64,000 nt of DNA from Jiangella gansuensis DSM 44835 (GTDB taxonomy: Bacteria > Actinomycetota > Actinomycetes > Jiangellales > Jiangellaceae), in contig NZ_KI911782.1 in NCBI RefSeq assembly GCF_000515395.1, positions 124,001 to 188,000 of the forward strand. Reading direction: 5' to 3'. Positions 17,271 through 25,736 of this stretch are shown here, one piece after another; position 1 is the first letter of the stretch; every line of letters begins with the position of its first letter. The notes under the pieces were generated by a model that worked only from the letters and a program-made list of their open reading frames with translations, did not search any database and was not told the DNA's origin. Made by a program: the position numbers and the translations under genes.

Positions 17271-19631
17271 ATGGACGCAGATCACACCGGCCGCATTGCA
17301 ACGCTCGGCGCCACCAGCCGGCGCGGAGCGCTCGCGGTTCGGGCTCGTCTGGTCGGCGCCTTGGTCGCCGGGCTGGCGGTGCTGCCGCTGCTGCTGGCCG
17401 GCGCGGCCGCACCGGCCACGGCCTCGATGGCGCCGGAGACCCCGGCAGCCACGCCCGCGTCCACGCCAGGTGACCCAACGCCGGCCGCCGCGGTCGACCA
17501 GCCGAACGTCGTGTTCCTCGGCATCGCAGGACTGTCCTGGCCCGATGTCACCGCCGCAGACACCCCCACGCTCTACGAGATGGCCGGATCCGACGCCGCC
17601 GGCTCGCTCACCGTGCGCACTGTCCGCCCGCGCACCTGCGTCATCGACGGCTGGCTGACGGTCAACTCCGGCCGGCGCTCCACCGACCTCATGGACACCG
17701 ACGCCGACGGCGAGGGCGACCGGTTCTGCCGGCAGGTCCCCGACCCGCAGCCCGACGGAGCCGGCGGCGCCACGGTGCCGGGATGGGAGGCCCTGGCCCA
17801 GCAGCAGGACGACAACTCCTACAACGCGCAGATCGGGCTGCTGGGCGACCGGCTCGCCGAGGCCGGCATCTGCGCCACCGCCATCGGCCCCGGCGCCGGC
17901 ATGGCGCTGGCCACCTCGACCGGCCATCTCGCGTCGTACCTGCCGTTCTCCAGCGAGATCGACCGCCAGCTGCTGAGCCGGTGTCCGGTCACCGTCATCG
18001 ACCTGGGCGGCCTGCCGCCCCCGGCTCCGGCCGGCAGCGACGAGGCCACCGTCGAGGCCGCGTTGGAGACCCGTCGGCAGGTCGCGGCCGGCGTCGACCA
18101 GCTGGTGGCGCGCGTCCTCGACGAACTCCCTCCCGACACCGCGCTGATGATCGCCGGGCTGTCCGACAGCGCGCCGACGGCCGTCCCGCTGCCCGACGAG
18201 CCGACCCCCGTCCCGCCGGCCGGCCTGCGCGCGGCGTTCGCCACCGGGCCGGTGCCCGAAGGCGACGGTACATTCGGCGCGAACTGGCTGACGTCGTCGT
18301 CGACGCGGTGGTCCGGGCTGGTGCAGCTGACCGACGTCGCGCCCACCCTGCTCACGTACGCCGGCGTGGAGGATCCTGCCCGCGACGTCGCCGGCCGGCA
18401 CTGGGGCCCAGGGGACCCGCATCCCGGCACGGCGGCGGGCACGGTCTCCGAACTGAACGGCGTCGACCGGGCCGCGCAGATCTACCGGGTGCAGTCCGGA
18501 CCGTTCTTCCAGGTGCTGGGCATCGTGCAGGTCATCGTGTTCGCCGCCGCGATGCTGGCGCTGCGCCGGCGCTCCTCCTATGGGTCGACGGTCCTGCGGG
18601 TGGTGCAGGTGGTCGCGGTCGCTGCCGCGGCCGCTCCCGTGGCGTCCTACCTGGCCAACATCACCCGCTGGTGGAAGTACGACCAGCCGAACCTCGTGCT
18701 GTGGACGGCCATCGTGGTGTCCACGATGGCCCTGACCGTCGTGGCTCTCGCCGGGCCGTGGCGGAAGCGCGCCTACGGTCCCCCGGGCGTCGTCGCCGGT
18801 GTCACCGCCACCGTGCTGGCCGCTGACGTCGCCAGCGGGTCGACCCTGCAACAGTCCAGCCTGCTGGGGCTGTCGCCGCTCGTGGCTGGGCGCTTCTACG
18901 GCTTCGGCAATATCCCGTTCGCCATCTTCGTGGTGGCCAGCCTGGTCGCCGCCGCCGCACTGGGCCAGTACCTCATCGACAGCGGGCGGTCGCGCCGGTT
19001 CGCCGCCACCGCCGTCGGCCTCATCGGACTGATCGCGGTGGTCGTCGACGGCGCCCCGCAGGCCGGCGCCGACGTCGGCGGCATCCTGGCGGCCATCCCC
19101 GGGTTCGCCGTGCTCGTACTGGGCACGCTGGGCGCCCGGGTCACGGTGGCCCGGGTAGCGCTGGCCGGGCTCGGCGCGGCGGTGCTGTTCGGGCTGTTCG
19201 CGTTCGCCGACTGGTTGCGGCCGGCCGGTTCCCGCACCCACTTCGGCACGTTCTTCGACGACGTGCTGACCGGCGACGCGCTCACCGTCATCCTGCGTAA
19301 GGCCGAGGCGTCCATCGGCACGCTGGAGCGCTGGCCGATCTACGGCCTGCTGGTGCCGTTGGCGTACGTCCTCATTCTGTGGCTGACCCGCCCCGGCGGG
19401 GTGGCCGCCATGACGGCGACGCTGCGGCACTTCTCGCTGATGCGGTACATGGTGTGGTCGGCGCTGCTCGCCGGGGCGGCCGGCTTCGCGGCCAACGACT
19501 CCGGCATCATCATCCCGGCGCTCCTGCTGACGGCCGGCGTCCCGCTGGGGGTGGCCGCGGTGGCGGCGGCGCAGCGACTGTCTCCGGTGCCGGCGCGCGA
19601 CGACGCCGACCTGGTCGCCCCGACCCGCTGA
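17271..19631 (+). CDS. Large membrane protein with alkaline-phosphatase-like ectodomain
   Basis: The 786-residue protein has a first hydrophobic helix (about 28-50), a Pro/Ala/Thr-rich linker, an extracytoplasmic domain (about 75-400) beginning PNVVFLGIAGLSWPDV and containing LTDVAPTLLTYAG, a pattern seen in alkaline phosphatase/sulfatase folds, and then about ten membrane helices (from about 411 to the end). I know it as a conserved actinobacterial membrane protein of unknown role, perhaps in the cell envelope. TACGGT 8 nt before ATG 17271 and no SD suggest a leaderless start. The stop codon is the TGA of TGATCATCAACG. Confidence 0.7.
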   Translation: MDADHTGRIATLGATSRRGALAVRARLVGALVAGLAVLPLLLAGAAAPATASMAPETPAATPASTPGDPTPAAAVDQPNVVFLGIAGLSWPDVTAADTPTLYEMAGSDAAGSLTVRTVRPRTCVIDGWLTVNSGRRSTDLMDTDADGEGDRFCRQVPDPQPDGAGGATVPGWEALAQQQDDNSYNAQIGLLGDRLAEAGICATAIGPGAGMALATSTGHLASYLPFSSEIDRQLLSRCPVTVIDLGGLPPPAPAGSDEATVEAALETRRQVAAGVDQLVARVLDELPPDTALMIAGLSDSAPTAVPLPDEPTPVPPAGLRAAFATGPVPEGDGTFGANWLTSSSTRWSGLVQLTDVAPTLLTYAGVEDPARDVAGRHWGPGDPHPGTAAGTVSELNGVDRAAQIYRVQSGPFFQVLGIVQVIVFAAAMLALRRRSSYGSTVLRVVQVVAVAAAAAPVASYLANITRWWKYDQPNLVLWTAIVVSTMALTVVALAGPWRKRAYGPPGVVAGVTATVLAADVASGSTLQQSSLLGLSPLVAGRFYGFGNIPFAIFVVASLVAAAALGQYLIDSGRSRRFAATAVGLIGLIAVVVDGAPQAGADVGGILAAIPGFAVLVLGTLGARVTVARVALAGLGAAVLFGLFAFADWLRPAGSRTHFGTFFDDVLTGDALTVILRKAEASIGTLERWPIYGLLVPLAYVLILWLTRPGGVAAMTATLRHFSLMRYMVWSALLAGAAGFAANDSGIIIPALLLTAGVPLGVAAVAAAQRLSPVPARDDADLVAPTR

Positions 19632-19640
19632 TCATCAACG
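19629..19640 (+). repeat. TGATCATCAACG motif overlapping a stop codon
   Basis: This 12-mer includes the TGA stop of the membrane-protein gene. The 11-mer TGATCATCAAC recurs at 2818 (as half of an inverted repeat) and at 20090. It is a short motif, of interest mainly because it recurs near gene ends. Confidence 0.45.
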
Positions 19641-19763
19641 ATTCCCGAGCCGGTGGACAGGCTCTCGTGGGCTTGCAACGAGCAGCTGGTTGAGCCGCTG
19701 GACTGGAGACCGGGTGGTGTTCTCGTAGTGGCCGCGCGGCCACGGGCTGTGGGGTCGCGGCGG

Positions 19764-20065
19764 GCCTTTGCAATGCACACCTATACGCAACACCGCTGGC
19801 TCAGCCTGGCACGGCCGCTCTGCCGGCAACACTCCGCCCGTGAGCCGGGGCGTCGGCGTGCGCCGGTTGGGCGATCCACCGGGCCCGGCGGTCCGACCCT
19901 CGACGGGCGCGGCTTTGGCGGGTGGTTTGGTGGCGTTCTGGGCCCACCAGACCACCCGCCATCGTCATCGGAAGGTCGCCGCGCGCCTTGCCCAGGCTGG
20001 GCGCGAATCGGCCGGACGGTGTGCCGGGCCCGCAGGTGTTGCGTATAGGTGTGCATTGCAAAGGC
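19764..20065. mobile_element. MITE-like element with 31-bp perfect terminal inverted repeats
   Basis: The 31 bp at 19764-19794 (starting GCCTTTGCAATGCACACCTA) are exactly inverted at 20035-20065, giving a 302-bp unit. Inside, TGGCGGGTGGTTTGGTGG (19916-19933) pairs with 19944-19961 with one G-T mismatch around a 10-nt loop. No transposase is encoded and I see no target-site duplication. The gap between the membrane protein and glycosyltransferase genes (19632-20150) is otherwise gene-free. Whether it moves cannot be told from one copy. Confidence 0.6.
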
Positions 20066-20089
20066 GCCGGCACCGAACGGAAGACCCGG

Positions 20090-20102
20090 TGATCATCAAC
20101 GG
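20090..20102 (+). repeat. TGATCATCAACGG motif
   Basis: This is the third occurrence of TGATCATCAAC, 25 nt outside the right end of the MITE-like element. With 19629 it flanks the element on both sides in the same orientation. Confidence 0.4.
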
Positions 20103-20150
20103 TGTCCGGCGCCATACAAGCCCCCGAACCGTTTATGCTCACGGCTGCGC

Positions 20151-20906
20151 TCAGCGGGTGCGGAACCGCGCCGGCGCCGCCGGCCGGATCCCTCGCGTCA
20201 CCAGCGCCCTCATGACGTGCGCATACTGCTTGCCACGGTGGACCTGAGCCTTGAGGTCGGTGCCGGTGACGCGGTGATGGAACTCCACGTCCACCTCGGT
20301 CACCCGGAAGCCCTGCCGCAGCAGGTCGATGGTGAGGCCCGTTTCGACGCCGAACCCCTGCGCCAGCGGGAGTGCCGCCTCGAACGCGGCGCGGGTGAGG
20401 CAGCGCTGGCCGGACAGCGGCTGGGTGGCGGTCCAGCCGGTGGCGCGCTCGATGCCCGTGCGCGCGAGGTCGACCACCAGCCCGCGGCCGCCACCCTCGG
20501 TGCGCTGTGCCGGCAGGATGCCGATGGTCATGTCGGCCTCGTCGGCGAGGATCGGCTCGACCAGGGGCTGCGCGCCGGCGGCCGTGTCCTCCAGGTCGGC
20601 GTCCAGGAACAGCAGCGCCCGGGGTCCAGTGCGGGACGACTCCCTCGACTCGATGGCGCTCAGCGCGGTAGCGCCGGTTTCCATCGCGGCCGCCTTGCCC
20701 CGGTTGCGCGCGTGCCCGACGACGACGGCGCCGGCGGCCTGTGCCGTCGCCGTCGTGCGGTCGGTGGAGCCGTCGTCGACCACGATGACGACGTCGACGC
20801 CCGGGATCCCGCGGGTGGCCTGCACCGTGGCCGCGATCCGGTCCTGTTCGTCCTTGGCGGGGATGATCGCGGCGACACCGTCCACGCGACGCTCCAGGTT
20901 CGTCAT
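20151..20906 (-). CDS. GT-A family 2 glycosyltransferase
   Basis: The 251-residue soluble enzyme has the GT2 start VAAIIPAKDEQDRIAATV, the nucleotide-sugar Asp pair in VVDDGSTDRT, and the metal-binding LLFLDADLEDT. It has no membrane helices. It resembles glucosyl-3-phosphoglycerate synthase-like and dolichyl-phosphate-type transferases but is shorter than the former; the acceptor is unknown. TAAGCT lies 7 nt before the ATG, and the divergent arginine deiminase starts 83 nt away. Confidence 0.8.
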   Translation of the reverse strand: MTNLERRVDGVAAIIPAKDEQDRIAATVQATRGIPGVDVVIVVDDGSTDRTTATAQAAGAVVVGHARNRGKAAAMETGATALSAIESRESSRTGPRALLFLDADLEDTAAGAQPLVEPILADEADMTIGILPAQRTEGGGRGLVVDLARTGIERATGWTATQPLSGQRCLTRAAFEAALPLAQGFGVETGLTIDLLRQGFRVTEVDVEFHHRVTGTDLKAQVHRGKQYAHVMRALVTRGIRPAAPARFRTR

Positions 20907-20913
20907 GCCCGCC

Positions 20914-20979
20914 AGCTTAGAGACCACGCGGCGGGTCGGCGTCCCGTACCGCCCGACCGCCCCGCCGGACGCGTAGCCT
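20914..20979. promoter_or_regulatory. Divergent -10 elements for the glycosyltransferase and arcA
   Basis: On the minus strand TAAGCT (20919-20914) lies 7 nt from the glycosyltransferase ATG. On the plus strand TAGCCT (20974-20979) lies 9 nt from the arcA ATG. Neither gene has an SD sequence, so both may be leaderless. Confidence 0.35.
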
Positions 20980-20988
20980 CTGCTCTCG

Positions 20989-22215
20989 ATGACTGCGTCC
21001 ACACTGCCCGCCGACGGCGCCGACTCCGAGGTCGGCCGGCTGCGCTCGGTCCTGCTGCACCGGCCGGGACCGGAGCTGAAGCGGCTCACGCCGCGCAACA
21101 ACGACACGCTGCTGTTCGACGGCATCCCCTGGGTCGGCCGGGCGCAGGACGAGCACGACGCGTTCGCCGACACGCTGCGCGCGCACGACGTCGAGGTCGT
21201 GTACCTGGCCGAGCTGCTGACGGCCACGCTGGAGATCGAGGAAGCCCGCCAGGAGTGCATCGAGTCGGTGCTGGCCGACCCGCGGCACGGCGACACGCTC
21301 CGCGGCGTCCTGCGCGCCCAGCTGGCCGGTCTGCACCCCGACGACCTCGCGCAGGTGCTGATCGCCGGCCTCGCGCACGAGGAGGTGCGGTCCGGTCGCG
21401 GGCTGCCCTACCGGCTCATGGACCGGCACGGCTTCGTCATCGACCCGCTGCCCAACCTGCTGTTCACCCGCGACTCCAGCGTGTGGATCGGCGACCGCGT
21501 CGCGATCACGAGCCTGGCCATGACCGCCCGGCGCCGCGAGACCAGCCTGACCGCGGCGATCTACCGCTACCACCCCCGGTTCGCCGGCGTCGGCACCGTC
21601 TACGGGCCGCAACTCGAGGACCTCGAGGGTGGCGACGTGCTGCTCCTGGCACCCGGTGTGGTGGCGGTGGGCACCGGCGAGCGCACCACCCCGGCCGGCG
21701 TCGAGCGGCTGGCCCGCAACATCCTGGAACCGGGCCTCGCGCACACCGTGCTGGCGGTCCCCATCGCCCAGGATCGCGCCACCATGCACCTCGACACCGT
21801 CTGCACCATGGTCGACGAGGATTCCGTGGTCATGTACCCGAACGTCGCCGACGAGCTGACGGCGGTGACGTTGCGCTGGGTGGACGGCGACATCGTCGTC
21901 GACGACGACCAGGCGCCGTTCGTCGAGGCAGCCGCCCGCGCCATGGGCATCGACGCGCTGCGCACCATCGAGACCGGCCTGGACCCCGTCACCGCGGAGC
22001 GTGAGCAGTGGGACGACGGCAACAACACGCTGGCCGTCGGGCCGCGGTTGGCGGTGGCCTATGAGCGCAACATCGAGACCAACGCCCGGCTCGAGGAAGC
22101 CGGCATCGAGGTGCTCCGCATCGCGGGCAGCGAGCTGGGCTCCGGCCGGGGTGGGCCTCGGTGCATGTCATGCCCGCTGCGCCGTGACCCGTTGCCGGCC
22201 ACGTCCGGCCACTGA
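20989..22215 (+). CDS. arcA: Arginine deiminase
   Basis: The 408-residue enzyme converts L-arginine to citrulline and ammonia. It begins [21 protein letters not shown] and contains [10 protein letters not shown], the [10 protein letters not shown] segment with the catalytic His, and the catalytic cysteine in [10 protein letters not shown] near the C-terminus. The length is usual for ArcA. No arcB or arcC lies next to it, so a full ATP-yielding deiminase pathway is not shown here; it may serve arginine use or acid protection. Confidence 0.93.
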   Translation: MTASTLPADGADSEVGRLRSVLLHRPGPELKRLTPRNNDTLLFDGIPWVGRAQDEHDAFADTLRAHDVEVVYLAELLTATLEIEEARQECIESVLADPRHGDTLRGVLRAQLAGLHPDDLAQVLIAGLAHEEVRSGRGLPYRLMDRHGFVIDPLPNLLFTRDSSVWIGDRVAITSLAMTARRRETSLTAAIYRYHPRFAGVGTVYGPQLEDLEGGDVLLLAPGVVAVGTGERTTPAGVERLARNILEPGLAHTVLAVPIAQDRATMHLDTVCTMVDEDSVVMYPNVADELTAVTLRWVDGDIVVDDDQAPFVEAAARAMGIDALRTIETGLDPVTAEREQWDDGNNTLAVGPRLAVAYERNIETNARLEEAGIEVLRIAGSELGSGRGGPRCMSCPLRRDPLPATSGH

Positions 22216-22275
22216 CGCCGGCTGGCCTGACAGGGGCGCAGACCGGTCGAGACCTGGCCGTAACGGTATGAATAT

Positions 22276-22305
22276 GAAGAAGTTCTCATTCATTCGAACT
22301 TCTTC
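22276..22305. promoter_or_regulatory. 10-bp perfect inverted repeat behind arcA
   Basis: GAAGAAGTTC (22276-22285) and GAACTTCTTC (22296-22305) enclose a 10-nt AT-rich loop, 60 nt after the arcA stop and 26 nt before the main terminator. It could be a first hairpin of a tandem terminator or an operator. Confidence 0.4.
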
Positions 22306-22331
22306 GCCCAGAACACGGTACTCTGAGTAGA

Positions 22332-22378
22332 GACCCCGATCGCTCGTGTTCCCCCGTCGTGAGCGGTCGGGGTCTTTT
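22332..22378 (+). terminator. Rho-independent terminator of arcA
   Basis: GACCCCGATCGCTC (22332-22345) pairs with GAGCGGTCGGGGTC (22361-22374) through 14 positions with one G-U, followed by TTTT. It also faces the end of the convergent SEC-C gene. Confidence 0.85.
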
Positions 22379-22408
22379 CATGCCCCGCCAGGGCGACACC
22401 GAACGCCG

Positions 22409-23329
22409 TCAGCGAATGGTCACCTGGCGATTCGCGAGACCGGCTCGGGCGCGACGCTGGTCGTGGTCGAGCGGCGTCTTGTCGGCGACGGCGTCGGTCA
22501 GGCGTGCGGCGAACGTAGCGGCCGGCTCTTCGACTTCGTCCGCGGTGGTGCCGTCGACGAGATCCCACACCGGAACCAGCAATCCACTGGCCCGGAAGGT
22601 GCCGAGCAGCCGCGTGCCCTCCCCCAGGGTGTCCGCGCCGGCGGCGTGCAGACGCGCCAATCCGTCCAGCAGCGGCTCTTCGTCGTACGGGAGCACCCAC
22701 CGAACCTGGTCGCGGTCGCCCAGGCTGCACCAATAGGCGGCGGAGACGGAGGTGAGGCGGGCGGCCGGAACGATCGCGGAATTCGCCTCCTCGAGGGCGG
22801 CTCGGGCCTCGGAGCCGGCGTCCGACTCGGGGTCCAACCAGTAGTCGAATCCGTCGTGAACCGTCACCGGGAATTCCGCGTCGGCGTCGACGAGGTCCTG
22901 CAGCCGTGGCGCGTCGGCCGGTCGTGGTCCGGGGTTCACGGTGCTGCCGGGCTCGGCGTCGAGGGCCGCGGCGAGGGTGTGGCCGAGATCGGCCGCGGGG
23001 TCGCCGGTGGACGTGACGGTCTGCAGCGCCAGCATGATCTCGCCGTTCTGCCGGACCAGGGCAGGCAGCGCGCCGGGCAGCAGCGTGCAGACGACGACGG
23101 TGCGGTCGGCGGCGTCGCCGGTGAGTCGTAGCGGCGCCGTGGCCGCGGAGACGATCTCGCGCATGGCGACCCAGTCGCATTCGCCGGGCAGGCCGGCGAA
23201 CGGCCGGGCGATGTACTGACGTTCGGCCTCGCGGGCGCGTTTGCCGTGGCACGCCTTGTAGCGCTTGCCCGAACCGCAGGGGCATGGCTGGCGTGGGCCG
23301 ACGGCGGGGATCTCAGTTGTTGCGCTCAC
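22409..23329 (-). CDS. SEC-C motif protein, DUF5926-like
   Basis: The 306-residue protein opens with a SEC-C zinc motif (PCPCGSGKRYKACHGKRA, about residues 15-32), a short Cys-X-Cys...Cys-His knuckle also found at the SecA tail. The remaining domain resembles actinobacterial DUF5926 proteins of unknown role. It starts at GTG. No enzymatic motif is visible; the zinc knuckle suggests protein or ribosome contact, as known for SEC-C in SecA. Confidence 0.78.
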   Translation of the reverse strand: MSATTEIPAVGPRQPCPCGSGKRYKACHGKRAREAERQYIARPFAGLPGECDWVAMREIVSAATAPLRLTGDAADRTVVVCTLLPGALPALVRQNGEIMLALQTVTSTGDPAADLGHTLAAALDAEPGSTVNPGPRPADAPRLQDLVDADAEFPVTVHDGFDYWLDPESDAGSEARAALEEANSAIVPAARLTSVSAAYWCSLGDRDQVRWVLPYDEEPLLDGLARLHAAGADTLGEGTRLLGTFRASGLLVPVWDLVDGTTADEVEEPAATFAARLTDAVADKTPLDHDQRRARAGLANRQVTIR

Positions 23330-23407
23330 GACAGCCGAGGGTAGCCGGTCCGGGCGGCCGGGTGTGAGCCGGACGGGTGGTGGCGTGAACGGCGGGTCTG
23401 GAGCGGG

Positions 23408-23890
23408 TCAGGCCGACTTCCACGGGCCGACGATGGCATGGACGGTGACCCGGCCCGGTTCGGCTCGCACCCGCCACTCGCGCGCGATGGCGTCGACGAT
23501 GGACAGCCCGCGGCCCTGGTCCTCGGTCCACGTGGGCTGGCGGATCTGCGGCCGGTCGGCGCCGCCGCCGTCGGTGACCTCGATCAGGACGTCATCGCCG
23601 AAAACCGACCACTGCAGCAGGACGCCGTTGCGGGTGCCGCTCAGGGTCAGCGGCTGGGCATGCAGGACGGCGTTCGTCACCAGCTCGGTGACGACGATGA
23701 GGACGTTCTCGACCACGGACGGGGGGACATTGGAGGTGCGGAGGTCTTCGGCAACCAGGTGGCGGGCATGTGGGACGTTGCTGACCTCGCCGGTCAACTC
23801 CACGACGCGAGCGCTGTCGGATCGGGCCTCACGCCTCGTGGCCACGACTCGGCCCACAGGTTGCTCTCCCTTCACCAGACCCCTGTCCAC
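23408..23890 (-). CDS. Anti-sigma-type ATP-binding protein (HATPase_c, RsbW-like)
   Basis: The 160-residue protein is a single GHKL ATPase domain: N-box VTELVTNAVLHA (about residues 67-78), G1 box VTDGGGADRP and G2-like GRGLSIVDAIA. This is the layout of actinobacterial serine kinase/anti-sigma factors of the SpoIIAB/RsbW group. The cognate sigma factor and anti-anti-sigma factor are not adjacent, as is common in this phylum. It starts at GTG 23890 and is divergent from the flavohaemoglobin gene. Confidence 0.85.
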   Translation of the reverse strand: MDRGLVKGEQPVGRVVATRREARSDSARVVELTGEVSNVPHARHLVAEDLRTSNVPPSVVENVLIVVTELVTNAVLHAQPLTLSGTRNGVLLQWSVFGDDVLIEVTDGGGADRPQIRQPTWTEDQGRGLSIVDAIAREWRVRAEPGRVTVHAIVGPWKSA

Positions 23891-24200
23891 ACCCGCATCC
23901 AGTGGTGCCCACTCCGCGACACTGTCAAACCTCTCGACAGTGAACCATTCACCATTGGATCATGTCCATATGTTGAGATGAGAGTTTGCGAGATCTCCGT
24001 CTCCACGCACGGCGGCCGCGCGCTCGGGGCTCGTCTCCGTCCACCATTGGTCACCAGCGGATTTGCGTGATTTCCGGTGGCAGGGGCGGTGCCGGGCGTA
24101 GCGTGTGCGATGCCCTCATCGCACACGTATGTCCGACCGTGACTTTTCCTTCCGTGCCGAAGTGGCGGGCGGACCGCTAGGTTAGAGCGGGGCGGAGAGG
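23891..24200. other. 310-bp divergent intergenic region
   Basis: This gap separates the anti-sigma-type gene and the flavohaemoglobin gene. Its left half (about 23915-23985) is clearly less GC-rich than the surroundings and holds ACTGTC/GACAGT around a 9-nt loop; on the minus strand TTGACA lies there. Its right half holds the 10-bp inverted repeat at 24102-24127. I see no small gene with a plausible start. Confidence 0.5.
24102..24127. promoter_or_regulatory. 10-bp perfect inverted repeat upstream of the flavohaemoglobin gene
   Basis: CGTGTGCGAT (24102-24111) and ATCGCACACG (24118-24127) are separated by 6 nt, 74 nt before the start of the globin gene. It may be an operator for that gene; no regulator is identified. 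Confidence 0.45.
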
Positions 24201-25670
24201 ATGACGATGTGGACTCACTCCCGGTCGTCGGGACGACGCGGGGCGGAAGGCGGTCGAGCCGGGGGCGCGGCGAGCGATGCTGTCATCGACGCCGCCGGTG
24301 TCGACGCTCCTGCCGGAGCCGACGCTGATGCGCATGACGGTGGTTCGTGGTTCGAGACCGGCCGTCGTGACGGTGGCGTGGACCCGGCGCCGATGCGGCG
24401 CAACGGCAATTCAGCTAACCTGCCGACGGTCACCGACGACGGAGTGAACGGGCAGCTGTCGGGTCGCGTGGCCGACGGCGCGTCAGGAGCGCACGCGGGG
24501 GCACGACACGAGGTAGAGCCGGAGCCAGCACTGGAACCTCAGCCGCGCAACACGACCGGCCTCGACAGCGAAGCCCTGCGACAGAGCATGGAGCTGGTCG
24601 AGGAGCGCCTGGACGCTATCGGTACGGACTTCTACTCCCAGCTCTTCATGATGGCGCCCGAGACGCGCGAGCTCTTCGGCGCCGGCATGGAGGTGCAACG
24701 CTCCCGCTTGGTCGGGGCGCTCGTGCGCATCGTGGGCTGCGCCGACGACCGCGAAGCGCTCGAGCCCTACCTCGAGGGGCTCGGCCGCGACCACCGCAAG
24801 TTCGGGGTCATCGACCAGCACTACGCGCCGGTGGGTACCGCGCTCATCCTGGCCATCCGGCGGGCCCTCGGCGAGCGTTGGACCCCGCGATACGAGAAGG
24901 CGTGGGTCGAGGCGTACGACCACATCGCCCAGATCATGGTGAGCGCGGCCCGGCGCGACTCCGTCATCTCGCCGCCGTGGTGGGACGCCGAGGTCGTGTA
25001 CCACCGGCGCATCCTCGACGATCTCGCGATCATCCAGGTGCGCCCGCACACCGACTACCCGTACCGGCCAGGTCAGTACGCCTACCTGACGACGCCGCGC
25101 CGGCCGAAGATCTGGCGTGCCTACTCCATGGCGTCGGCCCCGCGTGACGACGGCCTGCTCGAGTTCCACGTGCGCACCGTCGGTGCCGGCTGGGTGAGCA
25201 GCGCGCTGGTCTGGCGTACCGAGCCCGGCGATGTGCTGCACCTCGGCGCGCCGCAGGGTCACGACGTCGCCACGCCGCGCTCCGAGCACGACCTGCTGTG
25301 CATCACCGGCGGCACCGGTATCGCCCCGGTGCTGGCGACGCTGCAGGAGCTCGAGCAGCGGCAGGACGGCCGCCGGGTGCACGTGTTCTACGCCGGACGC
25401 GACCGCGACCACCTGTACGCACTGCCGCATCTGGAGTCCATCGGGGTGCGGTACCGCCGGCTGACGGTGGTCCCGGTGGTCTCGCCCGACGGCCCCACCG
25501 ACCGCAGCCCCGACCTGATGGGCAACATCGTCTCGGCCTATGGCGACTGGCGCAAACACCGCGTCTACGTGGCCGGCCCGACGTCCATGGTGTCCACGAG
25601 CCTCGAGCGGCTCCGCGAGCAGGGTGTCCCGGACGAGCAGGTCGTCGTCGACGATTACGGTCTCTGGTGA
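24201..25670 (+). CDS. Flavohaemoglobin-type protein with long disordered N-terminus
   Basis: The 489-residue protein has a low-complexity Ala/Gly/Asp-rich N-terminus (about 1-115), a globin domain (about 118-255) with FYSQLF in helix B and the proximal His in FGVIDQHYAPVG, an FAD-binding domain with RAYSMAS (about 305) and an NAD domain with GGTGIAP (about 369). Flavohaemoglobins oxidise nitric oxide to nitrate using NADH. The usual length is about 400, so the extension is extra. ATG 24201 follows GGCGGAGAGG; internal Met65 is an alternative start. Confidence 0.85.
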   Translation: MTMWTHSRSSGRRGAEGGRAGGAASDAVIDAAGVDAPAGADADAHDGGSWFETGRRDGGVDPAPMRRNGNSANLPTVTDDGVNGQLSGRVADGASGAHAGARHEVEPEPALEPQPRNTTGLDSEALRQSMELVEERLDAIGTDFYSQLFMMAPETRELFGAGMEVQRSRLVGALVRIVGCADDREALEPYLEGLGRDHRKFGVIDQHYAPVGTALILAIRRALGERWTPRYEKAWVEAYDHIAQIMVSAARRDSVISPPWWDAEVVYHRRILDDLAIIQVRPHTDYPYRPGQYAYLTTPRRPKIWRAYSMASAPRDDGLLEFHVRTVGAGWVSSALVWRTEPGDVLHLGAPQGHDVATPRSEHDLLCITGGTGIAPVLATLQELEQRQDGRRVHVFYAGRDRDHLYALPHLESIGVRYRRLTVVPVVSPDGPTDRSPDLMGNIVSAYGDWRKHRVYVAGPTSMVSTSLERLREQGVPDEQVVVDDYGLW

Positions 25671-25736
25671 CCTCTAGCGTTGTCTAGCGCTGGACCTAGA
25701 AATCCGTAGACGGCCCGATGCTCCACTAGCGGCGGC

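Noticed and set aside
19768-20247. Short frames starting in both terminal repeats of the MITE-like element
   Set aside because: They start MQC.. or MHTYTQ.. only because the repeats contain ATG in each orientation; no SD, no family and no conserved length.
22276-22378. A 6C-type small RNA behind arcA
   Set aside because: The 6C family needs two hairpins with runs of six or more C in the loops. Here only one loop has five C, and the fold is better explained as a terminator.
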